Of a DNA stretch of 38,333 nt, positions 10,901 to 18,201 are shown piece by piece. The stretch's first letter is position 1. Every line of letters begins with the position of its first letter. A program made the position numbers and the translations under genes. The DNA comes from an uncultured Clostridia bacterium (GTDB lineage: Bacteria; Bacillota; Clostridia; Christensenellales; UBA1242), in NCBI GenBank assembly GCA_934778125.1, contig CAKVOF010000009.1, forward strand, positions 1 through 38,333. Direction: 5' to 3'. The notes beneath the pieces were generated by a model, which searched no databases, had not been told where the DNA came from, and was given only the letters and a program-made list of their open reading frames with translations.

Positions 10901-12448
10901 CTCGCCATACAGATAAGTAAGAGTAAACACTTCACCACTTTTTATTTGATAATTTTTATTGCTTTGCTTAATAAACAAATTGAACTCGTTTGATGAGTTT
11001 ATCATTAAAGCATATATTTTTTTTGCTTCCACACAGAATTCATTATTATCACTATTTAGCAAAATCGAACCATTCATATGATATCCATTTTTGCTTAATG
11101 AAACTTCTATTTCACCTGTTAATTCGGACAAAAACAATTCACCACTTGCATTGGTTTTGAAAGATTTCTCACCTGCACTTGTTTGAATATTAACATTAAC
11201 TCCGCTAAGTGGCTTTTCATTACATAAAACCGATATCTTAGCTGAATAAACTTTAAAAGCATAAACATTACTTAATCTTGCCAAATCTAATTTAACATCG
11301 TTAATTAAATAACCTTCTTTAATGAATGTTAACACATCGCCAATTTCGCACTCATTTAATTCAAAATAACCGTTTGAATCTGTTGATGAAACATTATCTC
11401 CACAAGAAACAACTACATCTTTTATTGGGGCACCAATATCATCAACAACTCTAGCATACACAGCTTTCTTAGCAAGTATTTTACTTGGTTGATACTCATA
11501 ATTGATTGAATATTTATTAAAAATGTATCCATTTAATTTTAAAACAATTTCTTTTGTTCCATATAAATTTGCTAGAGAGAATGAACCGTTTGAATTTGTT
11601 GTTGTTTCAAGTTTACCATCAACCCAAACCTCTACGTTTGCAAGTGGCGTTGTTCCACAAAAAACAGTGGTTGCATAGTCATATACGTTATATGCTTGAA
11701 ATTCAATCAACTCATCTTCTTTCTTCACTTCATAACTTTCAGGAACAAACAAGACACCGTTTTTTACTGGTTTAACAATTGAGCCAACACTTATACTATT
11801 AAACTTTTGGTTTAATTCACAATTCCCGTAAAGATCATCACCTATTTCAATATCAAAATTTGGTCTTTCAACATTGTCATTATACTCAATGGCAACACTA
11901 ACATTTGTTTTTCCATCGAAAATAATATTGTTATGATTTCTTAATGTAACATCTTGAGATTCAAATTTATATCCATCTTTTAATATCGTTACTTCAGCCT
12001 TACCAGCAACATTCTTTATTTTAAACTCACCATTGATATTGGTTTCAGACTTACAACTCATCAAGCCATCAGCATAAACAATGGCATTAGGCACACTCTC
12101 ATCGCCACTCTTAACTACACCATTAACATCATAATATGTGTAACCAATAAAGTCAATGTTGTCAGCGTGGCTAAATGCTGTTGCTATAGAGTTTGGGAAA
12201 AAATAATTTGGATGTTCGATAGATATAGTTATTCCAGAATATAAGCCTTTAAATTCGTAAAACCCATTAGCATCAGTTTTAATAGCACCAATATCGCTTG
12301 TTACGATTGCATCTTCAATATAACCGTTTTCACACATAACATAACCACTAACGCTGAATGATTTATCTTTATTTCCACATGAAACATAAGCAATACCTGA
12401 TATCACCATTATTAAACTAAATAATATATATTTGAATACTTTTCTCAT
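7910..12448 (-). CDS. Giant surface lipoprotein with about 16 carboxypeptidase-regulatory-like modules
   Basis: This is a 1512-residue protein with a signal peptide and lipobox YVSC, giving lipid attachment at Cys24. Residues 33 to about 1265 are a chain of about 16 modules of ~72 residues. Each starts with [VI]SGxV and runs through a VxVxxxG strand, a TxxNGxFxIxxL turn and a LxKxGYxF strand. That is the pattern of carboxypeptidase-regulatory-like/CNA-B-like beta-sandwich domains; the sixth is degenerate. The last ~250 residues (about 1265-1512) are a separate domain with several Cys and aromatic residues that I do not recognise. The modules suggest a long stalk carrying a C-terminal head. 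GAG is the only trace of a ribosome binding site before the ATG. It is monocistronic from the promoter at 12498-12526. Confidence 0.85.
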   Translation of the reverse strand: MRKVFKYILFSLIMVISGIAYVSCGNKDKSFSVSGYVMCENGYIEDAIVTSDIGAIKTDANGFYEFKGLYSGITISIEHPNYFFPNSIATAFSHADNIDFIGYTYYDVNGVVKSGDESVPNAIVYADGLMSCKSETNINGEFKIKNVAGKAEVTILKDGYKFESQDVTLRNHNNIIFDGKTNVSVAIEYNDNVERPNFDIEIGDDLYGNCELNQKFNSISVGSIVKPVKNGVLFVPESYEVKKEDELIEFQAYNVYDYATTVFCGTTPLANVEVWVDGKLETTTNSNGSFSLANLYGTKEIVLKLNGYIFNKYSINYEYQPSKILAKKAVYARVVDDIGAPIKDVVVSCGDNVSSTDSNGYFELNECEIGDVLTFIKEGYLINDVKLDLARLSNVYAFKVYSAKISVLCNEKPLSGVNVNIQTSAGEKSFKTNASGELFLSELTGEIEVSLSKNGYHMNGSILLNSDNNEFCVEAKKIYALMINSSNEFNLFIKQSNKNYQIKSGEVFTLTYLYGEKNIILERNNYNPVEIVINEDNCTFNDIVFEYNIAGVVKTGIVPIKDVVVKDLDGNELATTDKDGKFKINNLSNEKTLVFEKEGYVFNLKPVVFQNNSNIEIQGTYSISGVCKTQNIESGIVVELLNDESSEVQNSITDENGIYRFSGLSGVNTVYIPNIEAFSTIVHNEITSYGKYDFIADSYKISGYVKTGNVPIEKVKITAGEYVTYTDENGFYEFSSLSNSVEFVLEKEGFIFAGDMRVDNTKKGTNVNFNATYKIVGMIKCVSVLADVNVKLNDKELLNTSDGYFEISDLCGQNTLSFSKYGYNFKDIVICGYESLEVLASYFVEGYIKCGDSFVSNVVITGGNSSTKSDLLGYFKLDDLSETTTIQFALNGYNIANSEVSGYLSIEKQSSYIVSGIIKNGTKAIPDVEVFVNNSLMAKTNNVGEFVIDNLAGVNNISFNHTQYVIPRENVSAPVLNRIFKATYTISGYVKLNNVGMENVEVSAQGLTTKTGSNGFYSLAGLYGEGVLDVRLAGYSFVGSREFDSPKELDFTAQYSIKGLVYSGNIKIANAKISYDGSFVTSNALGEFEINNLTSPVSLNVEKEGYNFNQTLNFSDRNLDIKIEMYYNVKGKIESSKSVQNVKVVIEDSKGVRDTFTTSASGEFSFNEVYGKSVIKLSKNGFRFDDIYLQKENLNIVSNPVIVYSISGGIKAGSYAIGDAIVDAGKFTSNVKMDSNGNFTISEVDGQITIKAVLNMHACTKFISNQVTISEGSQTTGIQLSFDLNDYCYYMYEQGLQRMKDNTYETELKGTVELSVGGTQQVRGFKKKGKDNNILFEQLNYGKEILGVDPRMAIRSYMDLKNEPNNVYYKQTKNVSTSCVPTYSGDYQSISYAGYKNKYGVDPQGFFPYLITQSTVSSISDINKDGTKLKFTFNLNTTTAVGNYKINMKAMSGEQADKFNFVKVTFEFDGEVLTNSRCYEQYTIVKGVTVTATGDLKESYRITNGATVVEKV

Positions 12449-12497
12449 AATTTTCTCTACAATTTAAATTGTGCATAATTACTATTCTATACCTTAT

Positions 12498-12526
12498 ATA
12501 TTAACATATATTCACATATGAGTCAA
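12498..12526 (-). promoter_or_regulatory. Promoter of the 1512-residue lipoprotein gene
   Basis: Minus strand: TTGACT, a 17-base spacer, then TAATAT preceded by TGT (extended -10). The predicted leader is about 43 bases. It contains a 14-bp palindrome at 12459-12472, a possible operator or structure, close to the start codon. Confidence 0.7.
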
Positions 12527-12690
12527 GGCAAGATAATTATGGAAGTAAATAATTATCAACAATTTAACCAATAGCCACGAAAGTAAGCCAATTATTAAAA
12601 ATGATATAGTGCCTATCACACAACATCAATATTATATTTTATTTGTTTTTTCGACAATATATTCCTTTATTATCATGCATTTTATCACAC

Positions 12691-12730
12691 AAAAAAACTC
12701 CAACCCTGACTTAAACAGCATTGGAGTTTT
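12691..12730 (-). terminator. Intrinsic terminator after the MscS-type gene
   Basis: A 10-bp perfect stem (12694-12703 with 12721-12730) is followed on the minus strand by seven T. It lies 11 bases after the stop at 12741. Confidence 0.8.
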
Positions 12731-12740
12731 ATTAAATTAT

Positions 12741-13916
12741 TTACTTTTTATCATCTTCTTTTTTAGTAGATTCTAGTGAATCATCTTTATCAATCTTTTC
12801 ATCTTCATCTTTGATTGGTCCAGTTGTTAGCACACCCATTTCTTTAACAGCTGTTTTTTTGTTTTTCTTCTTTGCTTTTTTAACTTTTTTTATCTCGTTC
12901 TTCTTCTTACTTGAGGTGTGTTTGAAAATTGCACCAGTAACAATTTTATCAAAAGCAGCAACTTCTTCATCGTACTTATCTAGTTGCTCTTTACTTGCAA
13001 CAACATCATTAAACTCGACTCTACCATCATTCTCAATGTTTATTTCTTGTCCAGAATTAGTTTTAAATGAATAATTCTTGATATCATAATTAACTGGCGT
13101 GTAATCAGCATCGTTTTTAACATGGATATCCATTTGCGGATATGGAATTGATATTCCATTCCTATCGAATGCTTCTTTGACCGCTTCAACCATATACCAA
13201 TTTAATTTCCAATAATCAGAACTTTTAACCCAAACCCTCACAACTATATCTATCGAACTACTATTGTGTGTTTTTAAATTAACAAATGGCTCTGGATCAA
13301 CTAAATATAATTTACTTTCTTTAATACAATTCATGATTATCGCTTTTGCTTTTTTAAAATCAGCCTCATAGGCAATAGAAAAGATGTAATCCCATCTTCT
13401 CGTTCTTTTTGTGTTGTAGTCTATTATTTTCCCGTTAGCTAACGTTGAGTTTGGAATCATAACAAGCTTATTATCGCCAGTTGCAATTTGTGTGAAAAAT
13501 AATTCTATCTTTTCAACCGTTCCGCTTGTTCCATCAGCACACTCAATCCAGTCACCAATTTTAAAAGGGCGTAAAATAACTAAAATGATTCCACCTGCAA
13601 GATTGCTTAGTGAGCCTTGAAGTGAAAGACCTACGGTTAATCCAATTGATGTTATAACACCAGTAATAGCAGATGTTTCAATTCCTAGATATGTTAAGAA
13701 GCAAACGAATAGCAACACTTTAAGCACCTTCCTAACAACAGAGATTGTTGTTATCGTGATTGTTTTATCTATCTTCTTTTTAGATAAAGATTTCTCAAGC
13801 TTTTTTGAAATTACATTTATAATTTTACATAATATATATAAAACTACAAACCCTAAAACAACCTTAACACCCTCGGTTATCATCCAGTGCCAAATGTCGT
13901 TCAATATTTTTTCCAT
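12741..13916 (-). CDS. MscS-family mechanosensitive ion channel
   Basis: This 391-residue small-conductance mechanosensitive channel of the cytoplasmic membrane would release solutes on osmotic downshock. Membrane helices lie at about 15-40 and 60-85, followed by the pore helix TM3 with its Gly/Ala-rich face. After it comes the RPFKIGDWI sequence that joins the pore to the beta domain, and the VMIPNS motif is also present. The MscS core ends near residue 280. The last ~110 residues are a highly charged Lys/Glu-rich cytosolic tail that ordinary MscS lacks. AAAGGAG precedes the ATG. It lies 83 bases downstream of trmL in the same direction, so co-transcription is possible. Family assignment is firm; gating properties cannot be read. 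Confidence 0.9.
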   Translation of the reverse strand: MEKILNDIWHWMITEGVKVVLGFVVLYILCKIINVISKKLEKSLSKKKIDKTITITTISVVRKVLKVLLFVCFLTYLGIETSAITGVITSIGLTVGLSLQGSLSNLAGGIILVILRPFKIGDWIECADGTSGTVEKIELFFTQIATGDNKLVMIPNSTLANGKIIDYNTKRTRRWDYIFSIAYEADFKKAKAIIMNCIKESKLYLVDPEPFVNLKTHNSSSIDIVVRVWVKSSDYWKLNWYMVEAVKEAFDRNGISIPYPQMDIHVKNDADYTPVNYDIKNYSFKTNSGQEINIENDGRVEFNDVVASKEQLDKYDEEVAAFDKIVTGAIFKHTSSKKKNEIKKVKKAKKKNKKTAVKEMGVLTTGPIKDEDEKIDKDDSLESTKKEDDKK

Positions 13917-13999
13917 AATAATCTCCTTTGAATGATGAGTTAATTTTACAAAATATCTAATAATTTGTAAATAATTTTACAGCAATTTATAAAAATAGC

Positions 14000-14497
14000 T
14001 TAATCTACTTCCTTTCTACCTGTTAAGTGCCCTTCCTTGTTTAATCCTTTAAAACCCCTTTGCCTCAAGACTTCATACAAGACTATTGCAACTGAGTTGC
14101 TTAAATTTAAGCTTCTGCAACCTTCTCTCATAGGAATTCGAATGCAGTTATCATAATTATTTTTTAATATAGTTTCACTTATTCCATAACTTTCTTTTCC
14201 AAACACTAAAAAGCAATCATCTGGATAACACACTTCGGAATACTCTTTTTTTGCTTTAGTTGAAGCAAAATAAAAAGGAATACCCTTATTTTTTTCTTGC
14301 AATTCATTAAAAGAATCTATTATTTCAACATTTGCCATATCAAAATAATCCAAGCCTGCTCTTTTAAAATGTTTATCGCTCACTTCAAAGCCTAGAGGCT
14401 TAACCATATATAACTTTGCACCAGTAACCGCACAAGTTCTTATTATATTCCCAGCATTCTGTGGAATTTCAGGTTCAATTAAAACTATATTTATCAT
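14000..14497 (-). CDS. trmL: tRNA (cytidine/uridine-34 2'-O)-methyltransferase TrmL
   Basis: This SPOUT-class enzyme transfers a methyl group from S-adenosylmethionine to the 2'-O of the wobble nucleotide of tRNA-Leu isoacceptors. The family signatures are visible: IEPEIPQNAGNI at the N-terminus, FGKESYGI in the middle, and IPM...RSLNLSNSVAI forming the knotted cofactor site. With the ATG at 14497 the protein is 165 residues, close to the usual length. I chose this start because AAAGGAT lies seven bases before it; a GTG six codons upstream lacks a good site. A tRNA-Leu gene, a plausible substrate type, lies 3 kb away, but that linkage is probably chance. Confidence 0.9.
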   Translation of the reverse strand: MINIVLIEPEIPQNAGNIIRTCAVTGAKLYMVKPLGFEVSDKHFKRAGLDYFDMANVEIIDSFNELQEKNKGIPFYFASTKAKKEYSEVCYPDDCFLVFGKESYGISETILKNNYDNCIRIPMREGCRSLNLSNSVAIVLYEVLRQRGFKGLNKEGHLTGRKEVD

Positions 14498-14657
14498 TAT
14501 TTTATCCTTTATCACACATAATTATATTATTTATATGAGTTTAACACTAATATTTAAATAAAAGAAACAATTTTAGAAAATATTTATTTAATTAATTAAA
14601 TTTCACATATATTTTAACTTGAATTACATAAACTATGAAAAAACAAAAGGAAATTAT

Positions 14658-15125
14658 ATGAAAAAAGTAAATTGGAAAATTATTTTAATTTCAGCAAGCG
14701 TTACTATTGGCAGTTCGTTGATTGGTTTTTTGCTTTCTCTTGGAAGTAAGGAAATTTATGAAAGTTTAAATTTACCAGCGTTTGCCCCACCATCTTGGTT
14801 ATTTGGCGTTGCTTGGCCAATTTTATATGTATTGATGGGAATTTCATTATATTTAATTCTAGTTAGTGAAAGTTCAATTAGAAATTCTGCAATTGAAATC
14901 TTTTTTATTCAGTTGGTTGTGAATTTATTATGGCCCTTAGCTTTCTTTAGACTTAAATTATTTATTGTTGCTTTAGTAATTTTAATGATTTTAATTGCTT
15001 TGGTTGTAATTATGATAAAAATTTTTCACGGCATCAATAAAACATCTGCTTACTTACAAATTCCATACCTTGCCTGGATTGCATTTGCAACGGTTTTAAA
15101 CTTTGCTGTTGTGTTGATGAATTAA
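14658..15125 (+). CDS. tspO: TspO/MBR family membrane protein
   Basis: This is a 155-residue tryptophan-rich sensory protein of the TspO/peripheral benzodiazepine receptor family, with five predicted membrane helices. The family hallmark is clear: a PAFAPPSWLFGVAWPILY stretch after helix 1, with Pro and Trp residues that line the ligand pocket. Family members bind porphyrins and are linked to stress responses; the role here is not readable. AAAGGA precedes the chosen ATG at 14658, while an in-frame ATG 13 codons upstream has no site and would add a non-family extension. It stands alone on the plus strand, divergent from trmL, and ends in a strong bidirectional terminator. Helix 2 keeps the aromatic pattern, but the central part is Ile/Leu-rich with fewer Trp than is typical. 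Confidence 0.88.
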   Translation: MKKVNWKIILISASVTIGSSLIGFLLSLGSKEIYESLNLPAFAPPSWLFGVAWPILYVLMGISLYLILVSESSIRNSAIEIFFIQLVVNLLWPLAFFRLKLFIVALVILMILIALVVIMIKIFHGINKTSAYLQIPYLAWIAFATVLNFAVVLMN

Positions 15126-15137
15126 AATTAACACACA

Positions 15138-15177
15138 AAAAAACTGAAATAGTTTCTTATACTATTTCAGTTTTTTT
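15138..15177 (+). terminator. Bidirectional terminator between tspO and the TPM gene
   Basis: A perfect 13-bp stem (15141-15153 with 15161-15173, loop of 7) is flanked by A-runs on one side and T-runs on the other. It can therefore serve tspO (+) and the TPM gene (-). Confidence 0.88.
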
Positions 15178-15257
15178 CTTTAACTCTTTAAGCAAAAATT
15201 AATTTAATATACTTGTGGTTTTTGTTTACAAGTTTGATTTTACTCACTATACGATGC

Positions 15258-15355
15258 TTATCTGCCACCTGCCCAGCCAGAGCCACCACCACCACTCGAT
15301 GATGAACTACTACTGCTTCCACTACTACCACCACTACTACTTGATGAACTTTCAG
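15258..15355 (-). repeat. Ser/Gly-coding trinucleotide-rich tract
   Basis: Low-complexity codons for Ser and Gly (mostly AGT/GGT triplets on the minus strand) encode the last 30 residues of the TPM-domain protein. Length change by slippage would stay in frame. Confidence 0.6.
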
Positions 15356-16217
15356 GAAAAATTGGTGAATAATGCGAATCAGTTGTTGAGTGAGAATATG
15401 TATCTGTTTTAACTTTTAATCTTAAATTATGATCGCATAAAATTTCCGAATTAAATTCATCTCCAATATGTCCATAAACTTCTTTACATTTACGCAATGT
15501 GAAAATAAACAGTGCAACCAAAGCCCCTAGCCCGATTATAGCTCCGGTCATAGCAAAGCCAACAATAACTACAGATGGATAAACAAATTTATATGCAAAA
15601 GCATATTTTTTTACCATTGAACAAACACCATCAGCAGACGTTGAATCACCTTTTAATATATCATCTCCAGCCTTTGAATATAATATTGTTTGCACTTCAA
15701 GCTTTGTCACCTTTTGAGAACATATTCCATAGTAATATAAATCAAAATGATAACTTTTCCTGCCATTATAAGAATAACTATTTTCCGATGTGTCATATAC
15801 CACATTGCTAGAGAAAGCATTTAGTATAATCAATAATAAATCATCATTTTGGCTTAATCCATGAGCCTCTAGGAAATCAACTCCCCATATTTTAGCTTTG
15901 TCTTCACCTTCACCATATTTATTTATTCTTTCACAAGTTGCCACATACACATTAACACCATACTTTTTTTGAACATTTTTACAAGCGGTGTTAATTCTTA
16001 TAGCATCAGCTTCAGTGAATAAATGAAAATCATCAAAGCAAAGTTGTTCAACATTATTTGTGTTGGTTCTTGGCCCATAGCAATTTGGGATTAGGTGAAC
16101 TCCCGCTAAAATTAACCATGCAAGCACATTTGCAACTAGAATAACTATCGCAACTATTTCAAGTTTTGATAACTTTTTTTTCTTATTTTTTCCAGTATTT
16201 TTTTTCTTAGAGAACAT
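15258..16217 (-). CDS. TPM-domain (YgcG-like) membrane protein
   Basis: This 319-residue protein has a basic N-terminus and a first membrane helix at about 18-43. An extracytoplasmic TPM-type domain follows at about 60-190 (FTEADAIRIN, then YGVNVYV, and a DDLLLIILN strand). A second helix lies at about 213-242, and the cytosolic tail ends in a Ser/Gly-rich stretch closing with GGGGSGWAGGR. TPM domains occur in YgcG and in plant Psb32-like proteins; proposed activities such as phosphatase or chaperone are not settled. The start codon overlaps the end of the zinc-ribbon gene by 11 bases, so the two are translationally coupled and probably act together at the membrane. The pairing is seen directly; the function is unknown. 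Confidence 0.75.
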   Translation of the reverse strand: MFSKKKNTGKNKKKKLSKLEIVAIVILVANVLAWLILAGVHLIPNCYGPRTNTNNVEQLCFDDFHLFTEADAIRINTACKNVQKKYGVNVYVATCERINKYGEGEDKAKIWGVDFLEAHGLSQNDDLLLIILNAFSSNVVYDTSENSYSYNGRKSYHFDLYYYGICSQKVTKLEVQTILYSKAGDDILKGDSTSADGVCSMVKKYAFAYKFVYPSVVIVGFAMTGAIIGLGALVALFIFTLRKCKEVYGHIGDEFNSEILCDHNLRLKVKTDTYSHSTTDSHYSPIFPESSSSSSGGSSGSSSSSSSSGGGGSGWAGGR

Positions 16218-17262
16218 TTACTAATACCCCCAAAAAAACAATTGATGCAAAAATCCCAGCCGAAACAAATAAAGAATTTCTAAATACTAATCCTTTGCTA
16301 TATGGCACTTGCCCACAACATTTACCGGTTACACCATTTATCATAAATTTATAGGTTTTTTTACCAAATTTGAAATCTGCAACCCAAACTGGAAGCATAA
16401 CATTATTATGCTCTTCTGAAAGAACTTGATTACTATAATTATTGCATGATATAGAATCATAATTTCGAACAGTCTCAAGCATTGCATTTTTAGCAAATTT
16501 ATCCAATTTTTGCCTTGTTTTATTATCTACTTCTTGATATGTATATTCATTTATTTTAGAGTTATACCCCGAAAGATATTCTTGAGCAAATTCTTCATAA
16601 TCGTTTTTAGGATAATACAACACATTTTCAATTAATTCAGTGGCATCATCTTTTGAAGCGAAAACTGATATGTTCTCGAAATCCATATCACCTTCTCTTA
16701 CAACATCATAGTATTTCCTTGTGGTGTAGATATAATCCCCTCTTCTATATGATGATTCGTTATACGCTTTAAATGTGTAACTAGAATTTGTTTTAAAATT
16801 TGAATTCCAAGCTGGATAATAATAACTACTTATTTTTGCTAAATTGCTTTTCTTCTTGAAAGCTTTAGGTGCGTAACTAAATTGATTTAAATATTCTTTG
16901 ATGGCTTTAAATGCTTCTTCTTTATCGATTTGGAAAGGAACTATATATGTTGGCTTGTCTGTTCCTGAAATTCTACCACTAAGTATAACTGGACTTTTAC
17001 AATAACCACAAAAACCAGTAGCTGAATTTTTTTCCGCATCAACCTTTGCACCGCAATTAGGACAAATATAGTCCTTTGACTTTTTGTCTGCAATGGTATT
17101 TTTTTCAATGCTTGACTTTTTACTTTTTAGTTCTTTTAATGTTAATTCATTTTTACAAGTGGAACAAATAAATTTCTTACATTTAGGATCATAACATAGC
17201 TTAGAACCACAACCCGGGCAATTGATAGTAACCCCTTCTTTTGTTTCCTTAATGTTGTTCAT
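16207..17262 (-). CDS. Zinc-ribbon protein with C-terminal membrane helix
   Basis: This 351-residue protein has two N-terminal zinc-binding units. The first uses Cys15/Cys18 with Cys33/Cys36 (TFIIB-like CPGC...CSTC), with extra Cys23 and Cys28 between. The second uses Cys67/Cys70 and Cys85/Cys88 (CPNC...CGYC). A long domain rich in Tyr and Asn follows (about 105-320) and contains a YYPAWN motif and a later LPVWVADF strand. One membrane helix closes the protein (about 326-351). Such proteins are usually annotated only as zinc-ribbon domain proteins. GGAG precedes the ATG. It is the first gene of a two-gene operon with the TPM protein and has a clear promoter. A role in membrane-protein handling is speculation. 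Confidence 0.75.
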   Translation of the reverse strand: MNNIKETKEGVTINCPGCGSKLCYDPKCKKFICSTCKNELTLKELKSKKSSIEKNTIADKKSKDYICPNCGAKVDAEKNSATGFCGYCKSPVILSGRISGTDKPTYIVPFQIDKEEAFKAIKEYLNQFSYAPKAFKKKSNLAKISSYYYPAWNSNFKTNSSYTFKAYNESSYRRGDYIYTTRKYYDVVREGDMDFENISVFASKDDATELIENVLYYPKNDYEEFAQEYLSGYNSKINEYTYQEVDNKTRQKLDKFAKNAMLETVRNYDSISCNNYSNQVLSEEHNNVMLPVWVADFKFGKKTYKFMINGVTGKCCGQVPYSKGLVFRNSLFVSAGIFASIVFLGVLVNVL

Positions 17263-17292
17263 AACATAACTCCATAAATAATTACTGGATAT

Positions 17293-17320
17293 AGTATATC
17301 ATTTTATTGATAAGAAACAA
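17293..17320 (-). promoter_or_regulatory. Promoter of the zinc-ribbon/TPM operon
   Basis: Minus strand: TTGTTT, a 16-base spacer, then TATACT preceded by TGA (extended -10). It lies about 30 bases before the start codon. Confidence 0.6.
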
Positions 17321-17441
17321 AATGTTTGACCATATTTTTTCATAACATTATAAATTTCAAATTATCCCATCAATAGTAAATAGAAACGAAGAAACTATTA
17401 CAAGTTAAATTTATTAGTGAACCATCTCATCCATTCTCGAC

Positions 17442-17471
17442 AAAAAAATCACTTACGACAAGCGTAAGTGA
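17442..17471 (-). terminator. Terminator of the tRNA operon
   Basis: A perfect 9-bp stem (17449-17457 with 17463-17471, loop of 5) is followed on the minus strand by seven T, just after tRNA-Leu. Confidence 0.88.
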
Positions 17472-17482
17472 TTTATATTTTT

Positions 17483-17565
17483 TGGTGCGAGTGAGAGGAC
17501 TTGAACCCCCACGATTTCTCACCAGATCCTAAGTCTGGCGCGTCTGCCAATTTCGCCACACTCGC
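17483..17565 (-). tRNA. tRNA-Leu (anticodon TAG)
   Basis: The acceptor stem GCGAGTG pairs with CACTCGC, followed by A and an encoded CCA. The anticodon loop is CTTAGGA, and a longer variable arm of the class II type is present. It is the last of six tRNAs in the operon. Confidence 0.93.
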
Positions 17566-17571
17566 ACGGTT

Positions 17572-17646
17572 TGGCTGGGGTGGCAGGATTTGAACCTACG
17601 AATGCAAGAGTCAAAGTCTTGTGCCTTACCGCTTGGCTACACCCCA
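17572..17646 (-). tRNA. tRNA-Gln (anticodon TTG)
   Basis: The acceptor TGGGGTG pairs with CACCCCA, then G73 and an encoded CCA. The anticodon loop is CTTTGAC and the T-loop TTCAAAT. The genome carries GatCAB nearby, so this tRNA may be charged by way of Glu-tRNA-Gln. Confidence 0.94.
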
Positions 17647-17650
17647 ATAG

Positions 17651-17726
17651 TGGTGACCCATCCGCGATTCGAACGCGGGACACCATGATTAAAAGTCATG
17701 TGCTCTACCGACTGAGCTAATGGATC
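17651..17726 (-). tRNA. tRNA-Lys (anticodon TTT)
   Basis: The acceptor GATCCAT pairs with ATGGGTC (one G-T pair), followed by A and CCA. The anticodon loop is CTTTTAA and the T-loop TTCGAAT. Confidence 0.95.
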
Positions 17727-17742
17727 ATAAATTATAAATAAA

Positions 17743-17819
17743 TGGGGTGAGTAGTGGGACTCGAACCCACGACTTCCAGAGCCACAATCTGGCGCTCTAC
17801 CAGCTGAACTATACCCACC
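17743..17819 (-). tRNA. tRNA-His (anticodon GTG)
   Basis: The acceptor GTGGGTA pairs with TACTCAC. The extra 5' G (position -1, at 17819) faces C73, as expected for tRNA-His. The anticodon loop is TTGTGGC and CCA is encoded. Confidence 0.95.
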
Positions 17820-17831
17820 AAATCATAAAAA

Positions 17832-17908
17832 TGGTGTGCCAGAAGGGATTCGAACCCCTGACCCTCGCCTTAGAAGGGCGATGCTCTATCCAGCTGAGCT
17901 ACTGGCAC
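17832..17908 (-). tRNA. tRNA-Arg (anticodon TCT)
   Basis: The acceptor GTGCCAG pairs with CTGGCAC, followed by A and CCA. The anticodon loop is CTTCTAA between TCGCC and GGCGA, and the T-loop is TTCGAAT. Confidence 0.95.
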
Positions 17909-17971
17909 TCAAATAAATGAAACTATTGAAAACCAGTTTTAATTTAATACACACTTAAATTAATAAATGGT

Positions 17972-18045
17972 TGGAGCGGGTGATGGGAATCGGACCCACG
18001 CAGCCAGCTTGGAAGGCTGGAGCACTACCATTGTGCTACACCCGC
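17972..18045 (-). tRNA. tRNA-Gly (anticodon TCC) with unusual T-loop
   Basis: The acceptor GCGGGTG pairs with CACCCGC, followed by T73 and an encoded CCA. The anticodon loop is CTTCCAA. The T-loop reads TCCGATT, with C where the otherwise near-universal T55 (pseudouridine) should be; the D-loop keeps GG. It is the first tRNA of the operon. Confidence 0.92.
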
Positions 18046-18080
18046 ACACTTTTTTGCTGATTTGCAATCAACATAAGCAT

Positions 18081-18109
18081 ATATTATCACGCAATTGCTT
18101 AATTGTCAA
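18081..18109 (-). promoter_or_regulatory. Promoter of the tRNA operon
   Basis: Minus strand: consensus TTGACA, a 17-base spacer, then TAATAT with a TGA extension. The predicted transcript starts about 28 bases before tRNA-Gly. It is the best promoter match in the window. Confidence 0.88.
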
Positions 18110-18201
18110 CAATATTTTTTCAAAAAAATTATTTTTTTTAACTTTTATCTCTATTTTTTCTTGAAACATCAAATAATAACTTTATATTTTCACCTTTGGT
18201 A

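Noticed and set aside
7910..12448. Periodic pattern suggesting a CRISPR array or DNA tandem repeat
   Set aside because: The periodicity is at the protein level (about 72 residues); DNA copies are diverged and there are no short identical direct repeats with spacers.
13936..13972. Inverted repeat TTTACAAA/TTTGTAAA downstream of trmL
   Set aside because: It is only 8 bp, fully A/T apart from one C/G pair, and has no T-run on the minus strand, so it is unlikely to terminate transcription.
17483..18045. tRNA cluster as an integration site for a mobile element
   Set aside because: No integrase, no repeated tRNA 3' end and no phage or plasmid genes are visible on either side.
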